Assembly: GCA_031376425.1 (NCBI GenBank)
Contig: JANMDR010000287.1
Span: forward strand, 1-43,563
Length of the DNA: 43,563 nucleotides
From: JANMDR01 sp031376425
GTDB taxonomy: Bacteria; Pseudomonadota; Gammaproteobacteria; Burkholderiales; Usitatibacteraceae
Direction: 5' to 3'
Position numbers and translations under genes: made by a program. Under the pieces are notes generated by a model that ran no database searches, was not told the DNA's origin, and saw only the letters and a program-made list of their open reading frames with translations. The stretch's first letter is position 1. Every line of letters starts with the position of its first letter. Shown here piece by piece: positions 25,095 through 33,692 of the stretch.

Positions 25095-25313
25095 ATGCTA
25101 CAGACAACACTATTAAAGGATGGCTGGGTGACAATACCAGCCGAAATACTAATTGCAAACCACTGGGTTGAGGGGACGGAATTTACCGTCGAAAGTGTAA
25201 ATGACGGTATTGTGTTACGACCAGTAAAACCCGCAGCGACAAACCCTACTAGCGCAACGGTTGGCACTCCTGAAGCACAAAACCCACGTACAGACGACTC
25301 AACCGATAGATAA
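25095..25313 (+). CDS. AbrB/MazE/SpoVT-like small DNA-binding protein (possible antitoxin)
   Basis: A 72-residue protein whose first 46 residues fit the swapped-hairpin AbrB fold: TTLLKDGWVTIPAEILIANH, then VEGTEFTVESVNDGIVLRPV, the common pattern of hydrophobic strand, IP turn, short helix, G-x-E-F and a final strand ending in LRP. The tail of about 25 residues is polar and probably disordered (PTSATVGTPEAQNPRTDDSTDR). In toxin-antitoxin modules such a tail commonly wraps the toxin. The start has AAAGGG upstream at about 9 nt. It is 56 bp before the AlbA_2 gene in the same direction. No PIN or MazF toxin lies nearby. Confidence 0.72.
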   Translation: MLQTTLLKDGWVTIPAEILIANHWVEGTEFTVESVNDGIVLRPVKPAATNPTSATVGTPEAQNPRTDDSTDR

Positions 25314-25369
25314 ACTGCCGCTACACTTTAAAATTCCTTGCTTCTGTACAAAACAAAAGTCTCGTCCTC

Positions 25370-26275
25370 ATGCCCAATGTAAATCTAGATACACTAATTC
25401 TCGATGCACTTCCACCAAGTGAGGATGATAGTTTCGAATACAAATCGAGCAAAATTCAACCAAACGAGTTAGCAAAGAAAATCAGTTGTGCCGCCTCCGG
25501 GTTTGCTAATAGTGGGGGCGGTTGCTTTGTTGCAGGCGTAGGAGAAAACGGCATTGCCGATGGAGGCATACCGTTGCAGATTGGTCGGCGAGACATACGC
25601 GATTGGATTGATACGGCTATTGCAAAAGTATCGCCGCCTATTGCTAACCCTGGGAGCTACCAAATTAGAGTTTTTCAAGAGTCTGTCGAGCGCGGCCACC
25701 TAAATCCTAACCACGCAGTCGTCGCCATTAGTTTTGCGTCCAGCGATGCAGCACCGCATATGGCTGATGACAAAAAATACTATTTGCGAGCCGGCGCATC
25801 GACGGTTCCAGCAAGTGCATTTATTGTCGAAGCACTTTGGGCTCGACGATCCACCCAAAAACCCATTCTTTCGCACACTGTGAGAAGCAAGCCAGGAAAT
25901 CCGGAAACAGTACAAATTGGGGTGATTGCACTCAATTCAGCTACAGCTGTAAACGTGTCATTCAATATAGAGAATATTGGCGGGACACTACTACGACTAG
26001 TTGAGTTTTTTTCTATCGTTATTCCGTTTGTCAATACCGCCACACCACATTTTATGGATGCTGCGCTATACCACTCTGTACGAGAAGACTTACCTGATGA
26101 CTCTTCAGTGGTGCTTAGCTACTATGACTTGGCGGGAAAACACTACTCGTATCGCTCAAGCACAAAACTCAGAACAAAGTTAAAACCGATTCAGTTAGGG
26201 GCCGATTCACAGCAACGCACCGCCATAGCAATAGAAAAAATTGCAGATGAACTGAGTCGATTCTTGCGCAAATAG
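25370..26275 (+). CDS. Schlafen AlbA_2 domain protein with C-terminal beta-rich domain
   Basis: A cytosolic protein of 301 residues. The N-terminal 155 residues match the AlbA_2/Schlafen domain (PF04326): FEYKS with the conserved Glu23 and Lys25, KKISCAASGFANSGGGCFVAGVGENG (about 37-62) and YYLRAGASTVPASAF (about 137-151). Unusually, there is no ATPase-like or winged-helix C-terminal half; instead about 140 residues of alternating strands follow (PILSHTVRSKPGNPETVQIG, then NVSFNIENIGGTLLRLVEFF), like an immunoglobulin-type accessory domain. Schlafen-type proteins are known as nucleic-acid enzymes in animals and appear in some phage-defence loci in bacteria. No good ribosome site is visible before the ATG. 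Confidence 0.8.
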   Translation: MPNVNLDTLILDALPPSEDDSFEYKSSKIQPNELAKKISCAASGFANSGGGCFVAGVGENGIADGGIPLQIGRRDIRDWIDTAIAKVSPPIANPGSYQIRVFQESVERGHLNPNHAVVAISFASSDAAPHMADDKKYYLRAGASTVPASAFIVEALWARRSTQKPILSHTVRSKPGNPETVQIGVIALNSATAVNVSFNIENIGGTLLRLVEFFSIVIPFVNTATPHFMDAALYHSVREDLPDDSSVVLSYYDLAGKHYSYRSSTKLRTKLKPIQLGADSQQRTAIAIEKIADELSRFLRK

Positions 26276-26288
26276 CCTAACGCAATGC

Positions 26289-27485
26289 TTATTCTAAACC
26301 CAACCGCAAATCCCCAATAATATCCTCCAACGCTTCTAACCCCACCGCTATCCGCAACAATCCATCACCGATTCCTGATGCGGCACGTTCCGCAGGTGTT
26401 AGGCGGGCGTGAGTAGTGGTGGCCGGGTGCGTTATCGTCGTGCGGGTATCGCCTAAGTTGGCGGTAATACTGATCATTTTTGTGGCATCAATAATTGCCC
26501 AAGCCGCTTCCCTGCCACCCCTGACGTCAAACGACAGCACCGCGCCCCCGCCTTTAGACTGCGCTTTGTTTAAGCTAAATTGCGGGTGATTTTCAAGGCC
26601 TGGGTAATACACATGCGCTACTTGTGGTTGTGCGCTTAGCCATTGCGCTAATGTGTGTGTGGTGGCAGATTGCGCTTGCATTCTGATACTCAGCGTTTCT
26701 AAACCCTTCAAACACACCCAAGCGTTAAACGGGGAAAGGGATGCACCACTTACGCGCACAAAGCCGTAGACTTTCTCAATCAAGGCCGCGCTGCCGCACA
26801 CCGCCCCAGCCAATACGCGACCTTGGCCGTCAATATATTTTGTGGCCGAGTGGATAATCAAATCTGCCCCTAATTTGGCCGGCTGGCATAAAGCGGGCGT
26901 GAGCAGGCAATTGTCTACCGCCAGCAACGCACCAGCGTCGTGAGCGATTTTTGCCAGTGCAGCAATATCGCTCACTTCACATAATGGGTTAGATGGTGTT
27001 TCACAAAACAGCATACGCGTGTTGGGACGGATGGCGGCCTGCCATTCCACTAAATTAGTGGGGCTTACCCATGTGGTTTCAATCCCGAAACGCGCGCAAA
27101 TTTGGTCGAGCAATGGCACCACCGTGCCAAACACACTACGAGAGGCAATTAAATGGTCTCCCGACTTCATTAAACCCATTACGGACGCTGCAATTGCAGC
27201 CATGCCGGTTGCGGTAGCCATACAGGCATCGGTGCCTTCTAAGGCAGCCAGACGCGCTTGAAACATGCTTATCGTAGGATTAGTAAAGCGCGAATAAATA
27301 TAGCCCGGCTCTTCATTGGCAAACTTCCGCGCCGCTTCTGCAGCGGTCTTGTAAGTGAAGCTTGACGTTAGAAACAACGCTTCCGAATGCTCCTGAAAAT
27401 TGCTGCTGATGCTGCCTGCGCGTACGGCTAAGGTATCAAACTGCAACGCAGCACCATCATTTATGTCCAATGCTTTGGTATTCAA
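26289..27485 (-). CDS. metZ: O-succinylhomoserine sulfhydrylase
   Basis: A PLP enzyme of 398 residues converting O-succinylhomoserine and sulfide to homocysteine in methionine synthesis. Cys/Met metabolism PLP family marks are YIYSRFTNPT, the cofactor site LIIHSATKYIDGQGR with Lys216 as the Schiff-base lysine, and a C-terminal LLRIAVGLEALEDIIGDL. MetZ rather than cystathionine gamma-synthase is inferred from context: metZ directly after purF, cvpA, SPOR protein and folC is the standard order in betaproteobacteria. It starts 4 bp after the purF stop. Confidence 0.94.
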   Translation of the reverse strand: MNTKALDINDGAALQFDTLAVRAGSISSNFQEHSEALFLTSSFTYKTAAEAARKFANEEPGYIYSRFTNPTISMFQARLAALEGTDACMATATGMAAIAASVMGLMKSGDHLIASRSVFGTVVPLLDQICARFGIETTWVSPTNLVEWQAAIRPNTRMLFCETPSNPLCEVSDIAALAKIAHDAGALLAVDNCLLTPALCQPAKLGADLIIHSATKYIDGQGRVLAGAVCGSAALIEKVYGFVRVSGASLSPFNAWVCLKGLETLSIRMQAQSATTHTLAQWLSAQPQVAHVYYPGLENHPQFSLNKAQSKGGGAVLSFDVRGGREAAWAIIDATKMISITANLGDTRTTITHPATTTHARLTPAERAASGIGDGLLRIAVGLEALEDIIGDLRLGLE

Positions 27486-27489
27486 TGCA

Positions 27490-29070
27490 CTAAGCTCCTT
27501 GCTTTGCTACTTTAGGGGCTGGTTTGCCCGCCGCACTAGGGTGATCGTTATTACTATCGCTTAAGCCTAAATCGAGTTGATAGGATGAACCACCGTCGCT
27601 ATCAAGCTCACCATCAGACCGATCATTTTCAACTCCAGCCAAGTAAGCCGCTGATACATTACCGGTAATGTATTCGCCATCAAAACATGAGGCGTCAAAA
27701 CGGGTAATAGCCGGATTGCAGGCGCGCACTTCAGAAATTAAATCATTTAAGTCTTGATAGAAAACCGCATCCGCGCCAATAGCGTGCGCTACTTCAGATG
27801 CAGTGCGGCTGGTGGCGATCAATTCATGACGACTCGGCATATCAATGCCATACACATTAGGGAAACGCACTGGTGGTGCGGCAGAGGCAAAATAAACTTT
27901 GGTTGCACCGCAGTCACGCGCCATTTGTACAATCTCACGCGATGTGGTGCCACGCACAATGGAATCATCCACCAGCAACACCGCTTTGTCTTTAAATTCT
28001 ACCGGCATGGCGTTGAGCTTTTGGCGTACCGAGCGCTGCCGCTGGGCTTGACCGGGCATGATAAAAGTGCGACCAATGTAGCGATTTTTAATGAAGCCTT
28101 CGCGGTATTTAACGCCTAGCACTTGTGCCACTTCCATCGCCGAAGGGCGGCTGGTATCGGGTATCGGAATGACCACATCAATTTTAATGCCAGGCGCATC
28201 CCGTTGAATTTTTTTGGCTAACGCTACCCCCATGCGTGACCGTGTTTCATATACTGAAATACCATCAATCACCGAGTCAGGCCGCGCCAAATAAACATAC
28301 TCAAAGATACACGGATTTAAGCTGGTGTTTTGTGCGCATTGTCGTGCATAAAAATTGCCGGAACTATCAACCAAAATTGCCTCACCTGGCGCTACATCAC
28401 GCATCACTTCAAAACCCAGCGCACTAATAGCAACGCTTTCGGATGCCACCATGAATTCAACGCCAAACTCTGTCGATTCGCGCTTACCAATAATCAACGG
28501 GCGAATACCAAATGGATCACGAAACGCCAACAGGCCATAGCCAGCAATCATTGCCACAATGGCATAGGCACCACGCACGCGTTTATGCACGCCAGCCACT
28601 GCTGCAAATACAGTATCTGGGTCAAGCCGGTTACCGCGTGCCGCATCACCCAACTCATGCGCCAACACGTTCAGCAACACCTCTGAATCAGAATTAGTAT
28701 TTACATGACGACGATCATCCAAAAACAGCTCATGCTTCAGGGTGGCGGTATTTACAAGGTTGCCGTTATGTGCCAACACCAAGCCAAAGGGCGAATTCAC
28801 ATAAAACGGCTGCGCCTCCGCGACGCTTGCTGCCGAACCCGCAGTCGGATAGCGACAATGGGCAATACCCATATTGCCGCGCAAATTACGCATATCGCGG
28901 GTACGGAATACGTCGCGCACCAGCCCTTTGTTTTTATGCATATGAAAGGTGCGGCCTTCGGCGGTAACAATGCCAGCGGCATCTTGACCGCGATGCTGTA
29001 ACACCGTTAAACCATCGTACAACATTTGGTTTACAGCGCTTTTAGAAACTATGCCAATAATGCCGCACAT
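27490..29070 (-). CDS. purF: Amidophosphoribosyltransferase
   Basis: Catalyses the first committed step of purine synthesis, glutamine plus PRPP to phosphoribosylamine. The N-terminal class II glutaminase has its nucleophile Cys2 (MCGIIGIVSKSAVN), PTAG-like CRYPTAGSAA and HNGNLVN. The phosphoribosyltransferase part has the PRPP loop VLLVDDSIVRGTTSREI. Length is 526; the last 40 or so residues after EYITGNVSAAYL form a polar, Asp/Ser-rich tail that looks disordered and is not essential to the known fold. Middle of the conserved folC-dedD-cvpA-purF-metZ operon. Confidence 0.97.
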   Translation of the reverse strand: MCGIIGIVSKSAVNQMLYDGLTVLQHRGQDAAGIVTAEGRTFHMHKNKGLVRDVFRTRDMRNLRGNMGIAHCRYPTAGSAASVAEAQPFYVNSPFGLVLAHNGNLVNTATLKHELFLDDRRHVNTNSDSEVLLNVLAHELGDAARGNRLDPDTVFAAVAGVHKRVRGAYAIVAMIAGYGLLAFRDPFGIRPLIIGKRESTEFGVEFMVASESVAISALGFEVMRDVAPGEAILVDSSGNFYARQCAQNTSLNPCIFEYVYLARPDSVIDGISVYETRSRMGVALAKKIQRDAPGIKIDVVIPIPDTSRPSAMEVAQVLGVKYREGFIKNRYIGRTFIMPGQAQRQRSVRQKLNAMPVEFKDKAVLLVDDSIVRGTTSREIVQMARDCGATKVYFASAAPPVRFPNVYGIDMPSRHELIATSRTASEVAHAIGADAVFYQDLNDLISEVRACNPAITRFDASCFDGEYITGNVSAAYLAGVENDRSDGELDSDGGSSYQLDLGLSDSNNDHPSAAGKPAPKVAKQGA

Positions 29071-29112
29071 AAAAATTCCTTTTTAATTCAATACAAAAAT
29101 GGATGTCGCGTT

Positions 29113-29658
29113 TTATTTTTTCTGAGCGCTTGGTTCCGCAGTGGTCGAATTCTCTTGCACCCTTGCATTGATATAAGTAATTTGCCTTGCCAGCGAATCC
29201 GGTAGAAACTCTTTAGCGTAACTAGCTACCACTACAATCGGCGCAATTGTAAACGCCTGATTCCACGTATTGCTTTGCGGCAACTTGGTATAGCCCGCTG
29301 CAAAAGCAAAAATAAGCAAAATAGCCATCGCGCGTATCGCGCCAAAAGCACCACCTAGCAAACGATCAGCCGGGCCTAAGCCTACTTTTTTTACGGCCCC
29401 AGCAATTAAACTCGCCAATAAACTACATAAGAGCATGACACCGAAAAATAGCCCCACCCAAGTAAGCACCGTGCGTAACCCGTTATCTACTACCCAATCA
29501 GCGATATAGATTTGCGCATCTTTAGCAAATAGCTGTGCCACGGTAAACGCGATGATCCATCCGCCTAAATGAAAAATTTCCTGCACCACGCCACGAAATA
29601 CACCTACCCCAATAGAAATGGCTAGAACGCTCAGTACAAAAATATCTATTCCATTCAT
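29113..29658 (-). CDS. cvpA: CvpA family membrane protein
   Basis: An inner-membrane protein of 181 residues with four hydrophobic segments and CvpA marks: MNGIDIFVLSVLAISIGVGV, FRGVVQEIFHLGGWIIAF and LLGGAFGAIRAMAILLI. The family was named for colicin V production in E. coli and lies before purF in most proteobacteria; proposed roles include envelope homeostasis. The short polar C-terminus ends in Lys. It is 42 bp before purF and 43 bp after the SPOR-domain gene. Confidence 0.95.
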   Translation of the reverse strand: MNGIDIFVLSVLAISIGVGVFRGVVQEIFHLGGWIIAFTVAQLFAKDAQIYIADWVVDNGLRTVLTWVGLFFGVMLLCSLLASLIAGAVKKVGLGPADRLLGGAFGAIRAMAILLIFAFAAGYTKLPQSNTWNQAFTIAPIVVVASYAKEFLPDSLARQITYINARVQENSTTAEPSAQKK

Positions 29659-29701
29659 GCCAAAATTCCACCGTCAAACCGAATAAAAATCGCTGCAAAA
29701 A

Positions 29702-30670
29702 TCACTTTGCCACCACAGTGTTCGTCACGCCTAAAGCCTTTACCTTGGCGCTAATAAGTTTGGCTTTTTCCATTGTGGGATAGGGGCCAACACGTAAGCG
29801 CGTAACTGTTTTCAGCTTACCGGCGCTGGTTATTTGAATTTTCTCTGCGTATACCGGCAGCTTGCCGGATTTCATCCGCTCGGTAAGGATGCGGATATTG
29901 TAGTCATCAGAAAATGCGCCTAGTTGCACTACAAAGCCACCCGCAGCTGGGACGCTAGCTGCTGGCTGCGCCGGGGGGGCGGGAGTGGGGGTGGCCGGAA
30001 CGGCTTTTGCAGCAACTGCAGGGGCTACAGGTGAGGAGGCTGCTGGTGCGGCAACGGGCTTTTCAACGGGCTTTTTTGGAGCCAGCGGCTGCGTCACCAC
30101 AGCCGTGGATGATGCGGGCTTTGCCGCAGATTGCTCCACAGCAGACTTAGGTGCACTTTTTTCTGCGTTAGCTTTGTTATTCACAACACTCGCAGCACCA
30201 ACAACCGCAGTCCCAACTGCCACAGCACCAAGGGCTGTAGCAGTTCCCGAAATTTTGGGTTCGGTGCTTTCCGCTTTTGCTGGTAGCGGCGCATCCACAC
30301 CGCCGGTCAGTTTGGTTAATGCATCGGGTGGTGGTGCGACGCTCGGCGTTATTGCAGGTACGACGGACGGCACAGACACAACTGGCACAGCAGGTGGTGG
30401 CAATGCCGACAGGCCTTCGCGCTGCGGTATCGTGATGTTGATTTCTTTGGTATTACCTGCGCCACCTGGCCGTGTCTTCTCGCCACGCGGCTCGGTATCA
30501 AAAAACATCGGTAAAAATATCACGCCCAGCAAGCCAAGTGTGCCTGCGCCGATTAAGCGACGCCGACCGCGTCGCTTTAATTCCCGCTCTGCTGCGGCAA
30601 TTTGTTCCAATTCAGGAACAGTATGAGGCACCGATGATACGGAGTTGATGCTTGCATCGCTTTCAATCAT
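29702..30670 (-). CDS. SPOR domain-containing protein (DedD-like)
   Basis: A membrane-anchored periplasmic protein of 322 residues. A cytoplasmic segment rich in Arg (KRRGRRRLIG) leads into one helix (AGTLGLLGVIFLPMFF), then about 200 residues of Ala/Pro/Val-rich linker, and a C-terminal SPOR domain at about 245-322 (GGFVVQLGAFSDDYNIRIL, then RVGPYPTMEKAKLISAKVKALG). SPOR domains bind denuded glycan strands at the septum, so a role in cell division is likely. DedD lies in this same operon position in betaproteobacteria. The ATG at 30670 is preferred to a TTG two codons upstream. Confidence 0.92.
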   Translation of the reverse strand: MIESDASINSVSSVPHTVPELEQIAAAERELKRRGRRRLIGAGTLGLLGVIFLPMFFDTEPRGEKTRPGGAGNTKEINITIPQREGLSALPPPAVPVVSVPSVVPAITPSVAPPPDALTKLTGGVDAPLPAKAESTEPKISGTATALGAVAVGTAVVGAASVVNNKANAEKSAPKSAVEQSAAKPASSTAVVTQPLAPKKPVEKPVAAPAASSPVAPAVAAKAVPATPTPAPPAQPAASVPAAGGFVVQLGAFSDDYNIRILTERMKSGKLPVYAEKIQITSAGKLKTVTRLRVGPYPTMEKAKLISAKVKALGVTNTVVAK

Positions 30671-30787
30671 ATTCAAAAATTACCCAAATTTGGCGGATGT
30701 TAAAATATACTGGGTACTACAACGCAGCACGAAAAATATGTAAGCTATTGATTTTTAATAGGTTTAACATAATCACGACCATGTTAG

Positions 30788-32101
30788 CTACGCTCTCAGC
30801 AAAACCTGCAATGCCGCCCCTACCGTGTGAAATGAACCAAAGACCACGATTCTATCATTCGCAGCCGCAGCCGCCTGCGCTCCCGCAAGCGCTGCTTCCA
30901 CGCTCGTAAAGCAGGAAACGTGTTCAGCCACACCGTGAGCAGCCAAAATATCGGTAATTTCCTTGCCCGTATGCCCACGCGCGCCACTCAGCCCAGCGAC
31001 AAACCAGCGATCAAACCGCTGCTTTAAGGTATCAATGACAGTGCCTATATCTTTATCATTCAACATCGAAAATACCGCAAAGCTGTTTTCATAAAACCCC
31101 ATACCACCCAAAGCATCATTGAGCGCGCGCGCTGCATGGGGATTGTGCGCTACATCAAGCACTATGGTTGGCTGCCCCGGTAATATTTGCATTCTGCCCG
31201 GCCACTCCACTTCTAGCAAGCCTCGTTTTAGATGCCCTTGCGACACTGGAAGCCGCGTATTTAGGACATCTAGCGCTGCTAAGGCACAGCTAGCGTTTTT
31301 CAACTGATAAGGCCCCCGCAGTGCCGGAATCGGTAAGGAATGGCGGGCTGCATTTATGCCAAAAAACTGCCATTGACTTTCCATCCGCTGCAAACGGAAA
31401 TCGCGGCCTGCAAGTTGCAACTGTGCGCCAATTTTCGTGGCGTAATCAATCACCGTTGCTGGCATGGCTTCACCACAAATAGCGGGTCGGCCTGCCCTAA
31501 AAATATGGGCTTTTTCAAAGCCTATCAGTTCGCGTGTATCACCCAAAAAGTGTTGATGATCTAAATCTACACTCGTCAATATAGCCACATCTGAATCAAC
31601 AATATTGGTTGCATCCAACCTGCCACCCAAGCCCACTTCCAATATTTGTACGTCCACTTTATCTTGCGCAAAGAGCCAAAGTGCGGCCAAGGTCGCATAC
31701 TCAAAATAGGTGAGCGTCGTCGCTGGTGCTTCCGCCGCCGCCTGCGCAATGGCGTTAAAAGCCGAGATAAGTTGGACGTCAGTCGCGTACTGACCATTCA
31801 TGCGAATACGTTCATTGAAAACTAACAGATGCGGGCTGGAATAAAACCCAGTTTTATAACCGGCAATGCGCAGAATGGCTTCTAACATCGCGCAAGTTGA
31901 GCCTTTACCATTGGTTCCTGCAACAGTAATGGTGATCGGCTGATGGCGCCCTAGCTTAAGATTTATCTGGGAATTTAAACGCTGTGATAGACGTTGAAAA
32001 ACCGTCTGCACCCGATGCAATCCCATATCAATTTCAACTGGATGCTGCGCCGTGATGTGGGTAAGCCAAGCGTCTAAGGTTTGAGGTAGGTCAGTTTGCA
32101 T
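30788..32101 (-). CDS. folC: Bifunctional folylpolyglutamate synthase / dihydrofolate synthase
   Basis: Adds glutamate to dihydropteroate or folate in the cytosol. Mur-ligase family marks: P-loop TVAGTNGKGSTCAMLEAILR, YSSPHLLVFNERIRMNG, and the omega-type EVGLGGRLDATN; the C-terminal domain includes VLDVAHNPHAARAL. The ATG at 32101 (MQTDLPQTLDAWL) is preferred; the frame extends 25 codons further without a plausible start. It heads the minus-strand block folC-dedD-cvpA-purF-metZ and has no accD next to it, unlike many relatives. A 117-bp gap separates it from the SPOR gene. Confidence 0.95.
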   Translation of the reverse strand: MQTDLPQTLDAWLTHITAQHPVEIDMGLHRVQTVFQRLSQRLNSQINLKLGRHQPITITVAGTNGKGSTCAMLEAILRIAGYKTGFYSSPHLLVFNERIRMNGQYATDVQLISAFNAIAQAAAEAPATTLTYFEYATLAALWLFAQDKVDVQILEVGLGGRLDATNIVDSDVAILTSVDLDHQHFLGDTRELIGFEKAHIFRAGRPAICGEAMPATVIDYATKIGAQLQLAGRDFRLQRMESQWQFFGINAARHSLPIPALRGPYQLKNASCALAALDVLNTRLPVSQGHLKRGLLEVEWPGRMQILPGQPTIVLDVAHNPHAARALNDALGGMGFYENSFAVFSMLNDKDIGTVIDTLKQRFDRWFVAGLSGARGHTGKEITDILAAHGVAEHVSCFTSVEAALAGAQAAAAANDRIVVFGSFHTVGAALQVLLRA

Positions 32102-32274
32102 TAAAAATAACGAGTAACTAAAATAAGCAGATCCGCATTTTACCGCGCAATACCGCAAACACGGTACGCCGTTCATTTCTCAATTTTAAAAAATAGTGTA
32201 GGCTACCTAGATAACCATAGCATCGCTTTGTTAGAAATGAGTCAAAATAAATCAACCTCATTTGGAGTCATCTC

Positions 32275-33615
32275 ATGTTGAGTAATCAGCGCGTCGCAAC
32301 CGTTGCCACTATCGCCACTATTGCTACCGTCGCCCCAATTGCGGTTGCGGTATTTTTGAGTTTATTTCCAACCCTGGCACTAGCCCAGACTAAACCTACC
32401 AAAGCCTCTGCAAACGCTGGTGAAGCCCCGCCCCAAGCCGAAGCGTGGATCGATATCGCTACCCATGCCAGCGACGTGCCGGGCATGGCTACTCTCTCTG
32501 GTTTCACCAGTGGTGGCATTAGTGGCGGGCTGTCGAGTTTATTTGGCGGCAACAAGAATAACGGCAATATATTCGGCAATACCCGCATTGCCATGGCCCC
32601 GGGAAAATGGCTTGATGTATCCGTGCGTGCACGCGGTAACCCGAGTTTAAGCGAAGCGACACTGACTGTGCCTGCCGGTATGAATTTGAACAAACCACTT
32701 TTACTCAACGTGCCACCGCCAGAAAAATACGACCCACCCACGCGCGAGGGTGAAGCCGTACCGCCTAAATTCGAACGCCCCAAAGGTAAAATTAGCCTTT
32801 ATTGGGGATGTGGCGACACCATACGCGCAGGTCAACCACGGGTATTGGATGCTGCTAATGCCACGCTTGCCGATTTAGAACGTTTTTTCGGCGCTATTCG
32901 CAACAGCACAACCATGGGTGCGCGTAGCGAAGCGGGGCACCCTTCGTGGCCAAACAATACCGACGATAGAAAGGTACCGGAAGGCGCGTCAATGCTCGGC
33001 GAACACAGTTTTAGCGGGAGCGGTTTACCCGATAGTTTCAAACTCACTTTGGGCGCTAACCAAGAGTTTATGCCGCCGTTTAATATCAGTAAACGCCCCA
33101 ATAATGGCGCGACGGAATTAAGCTGGCAAAGTGTCAGCGGTGCACGCGGTTATTTCATTAGTGCGCTCGGCTTAGGTGGCGGTGGTGGGAAAGATGAGGC
33201 CAATATGATTATCTGGACATCATCTCAGGTACCAGAACTAGGTTTTGCGCTGCCCGACTATCAGAGCAATGGCAGCATCGATAAATGGATTAGTGAGCGC
33301 GCCGTATTGAGCGCCAGCACCACAAGTTGCACCGTACCAAAAGGCATATTTGGCGAAAATTCTGGCGGTGGTGGCGCAGGTGGCTTTGTAAGGGCTGTGG
33401 CCTACGGCAATGAAGCATTTTTTAGCTATCCCCCACGAATTGCTGGCGCTAAAGTGCAAGAACCGTTGCAATGGCGCGTGAAAACACGCAATAAATCAAC
33501 ATTCATGACCCTGCTGGGCATGGAAAGTACCGGCGACTCAGGTTCTAAAAAACGTGAGGAAAAACCGGCATTGCCCACGCCGGTAGATTTACTAAAGGGT
33601 ATTTTTGGGCGCTAA
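32275..33615 (+). CDS. Exported protein of unknown function (446 residues)
   Basis: The start ATG follows GGAG at 7 nt. A signal peptide of unusual composition (VATVATIATIATVAPIAVAV, then FLSLFPTLALA) leads to a mature protein of about 408 residues rich in Gly, Asn and Pro. Visible landmarks are a WIDIATHASDVPGM segment, ISLYWGCGDTIRAGQP, HPSWPNNTDDRKVPEGASM, ELSWQSVSGARGYFISALGL and a C-terminal LPTPVDLLKGIFG. The Cys in WGCGD and another in SCTVPKG may pair. I recall no named family. It is divergent from folC and convergent with cysS, with a perfect palindrome at its end. Likely periplasmic or outer-membrane-associated. Confidence 0.78.
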   Translation: MLSNQRVATVATIATIATVAPIAVAVFLSLFPTLALAQTKPTKASANAGEAPPQAEAWIDIATHASDVPGMATLSGFTSGGISGGLSSLFGGNKNNGNIFGNTRIAMAPGKWLDVSVRARGNPSLSEATLTVPAGMNLNKPLLLNVPPPEKYDPPTREGEAVPPKFERPKGKISLYWGCGDTIRAGQPRVLDAANATLADLERFFGAIRNSTTMGARSEAGHPSWPNNTDDRKVPEGASMLGEHSFSGSGLPDSFKLTLGANQEFMPPFNISKRPNNGATELSWQSVSGARGYFISALGLGGGGGKDEANMIIWTSSQVPELGFALPDYQSNGSIDKWISERAVLSASTTSCTVPKGIFGENSGGGGAGGFVRAVAYGNEAFFSYPPRIAGAKVQEPLQWRVKTRNKSTFMTLLGMESTGDSGSKKREEKPALPTPVDLLKGIFGR

Positions 33616-33632
33616 CATCAATACATCAAATT

Positions 33633-33679
33633 CCTGAAGGTGCTCTATTCTTGAGCTTCTTACCTTAAGCACCTTCAGG
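33633..33679. repeat. Palindromic repeat family 1, copy 3 (perfect 12-bp stem; possible bidirectional terminator)
   Basis: CCTGAAGGTGCT and AGCACCTTCAGG pair perfectly around a 23-nt loop. It is between the convergent ends of the unknown exported protein and cysS, a natural place for a terminator, though it has no T-run. Confidence 0.75.
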
Positions 33680-33692
33680 TAATACGAAAAAA

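Noticed and set aside
29985..30626. 213-codon plus-strand frame rich in Ala, Gly and Thr
   Set aside because: Antisense of the Ala/Pro-rich linker of the SPOR-domain gene; no start signal and no recognisable domain.
31119..31307. Short frames antisense to folC
   Set aside because: No start signals and not conserved in type; shadows of a firm gene.
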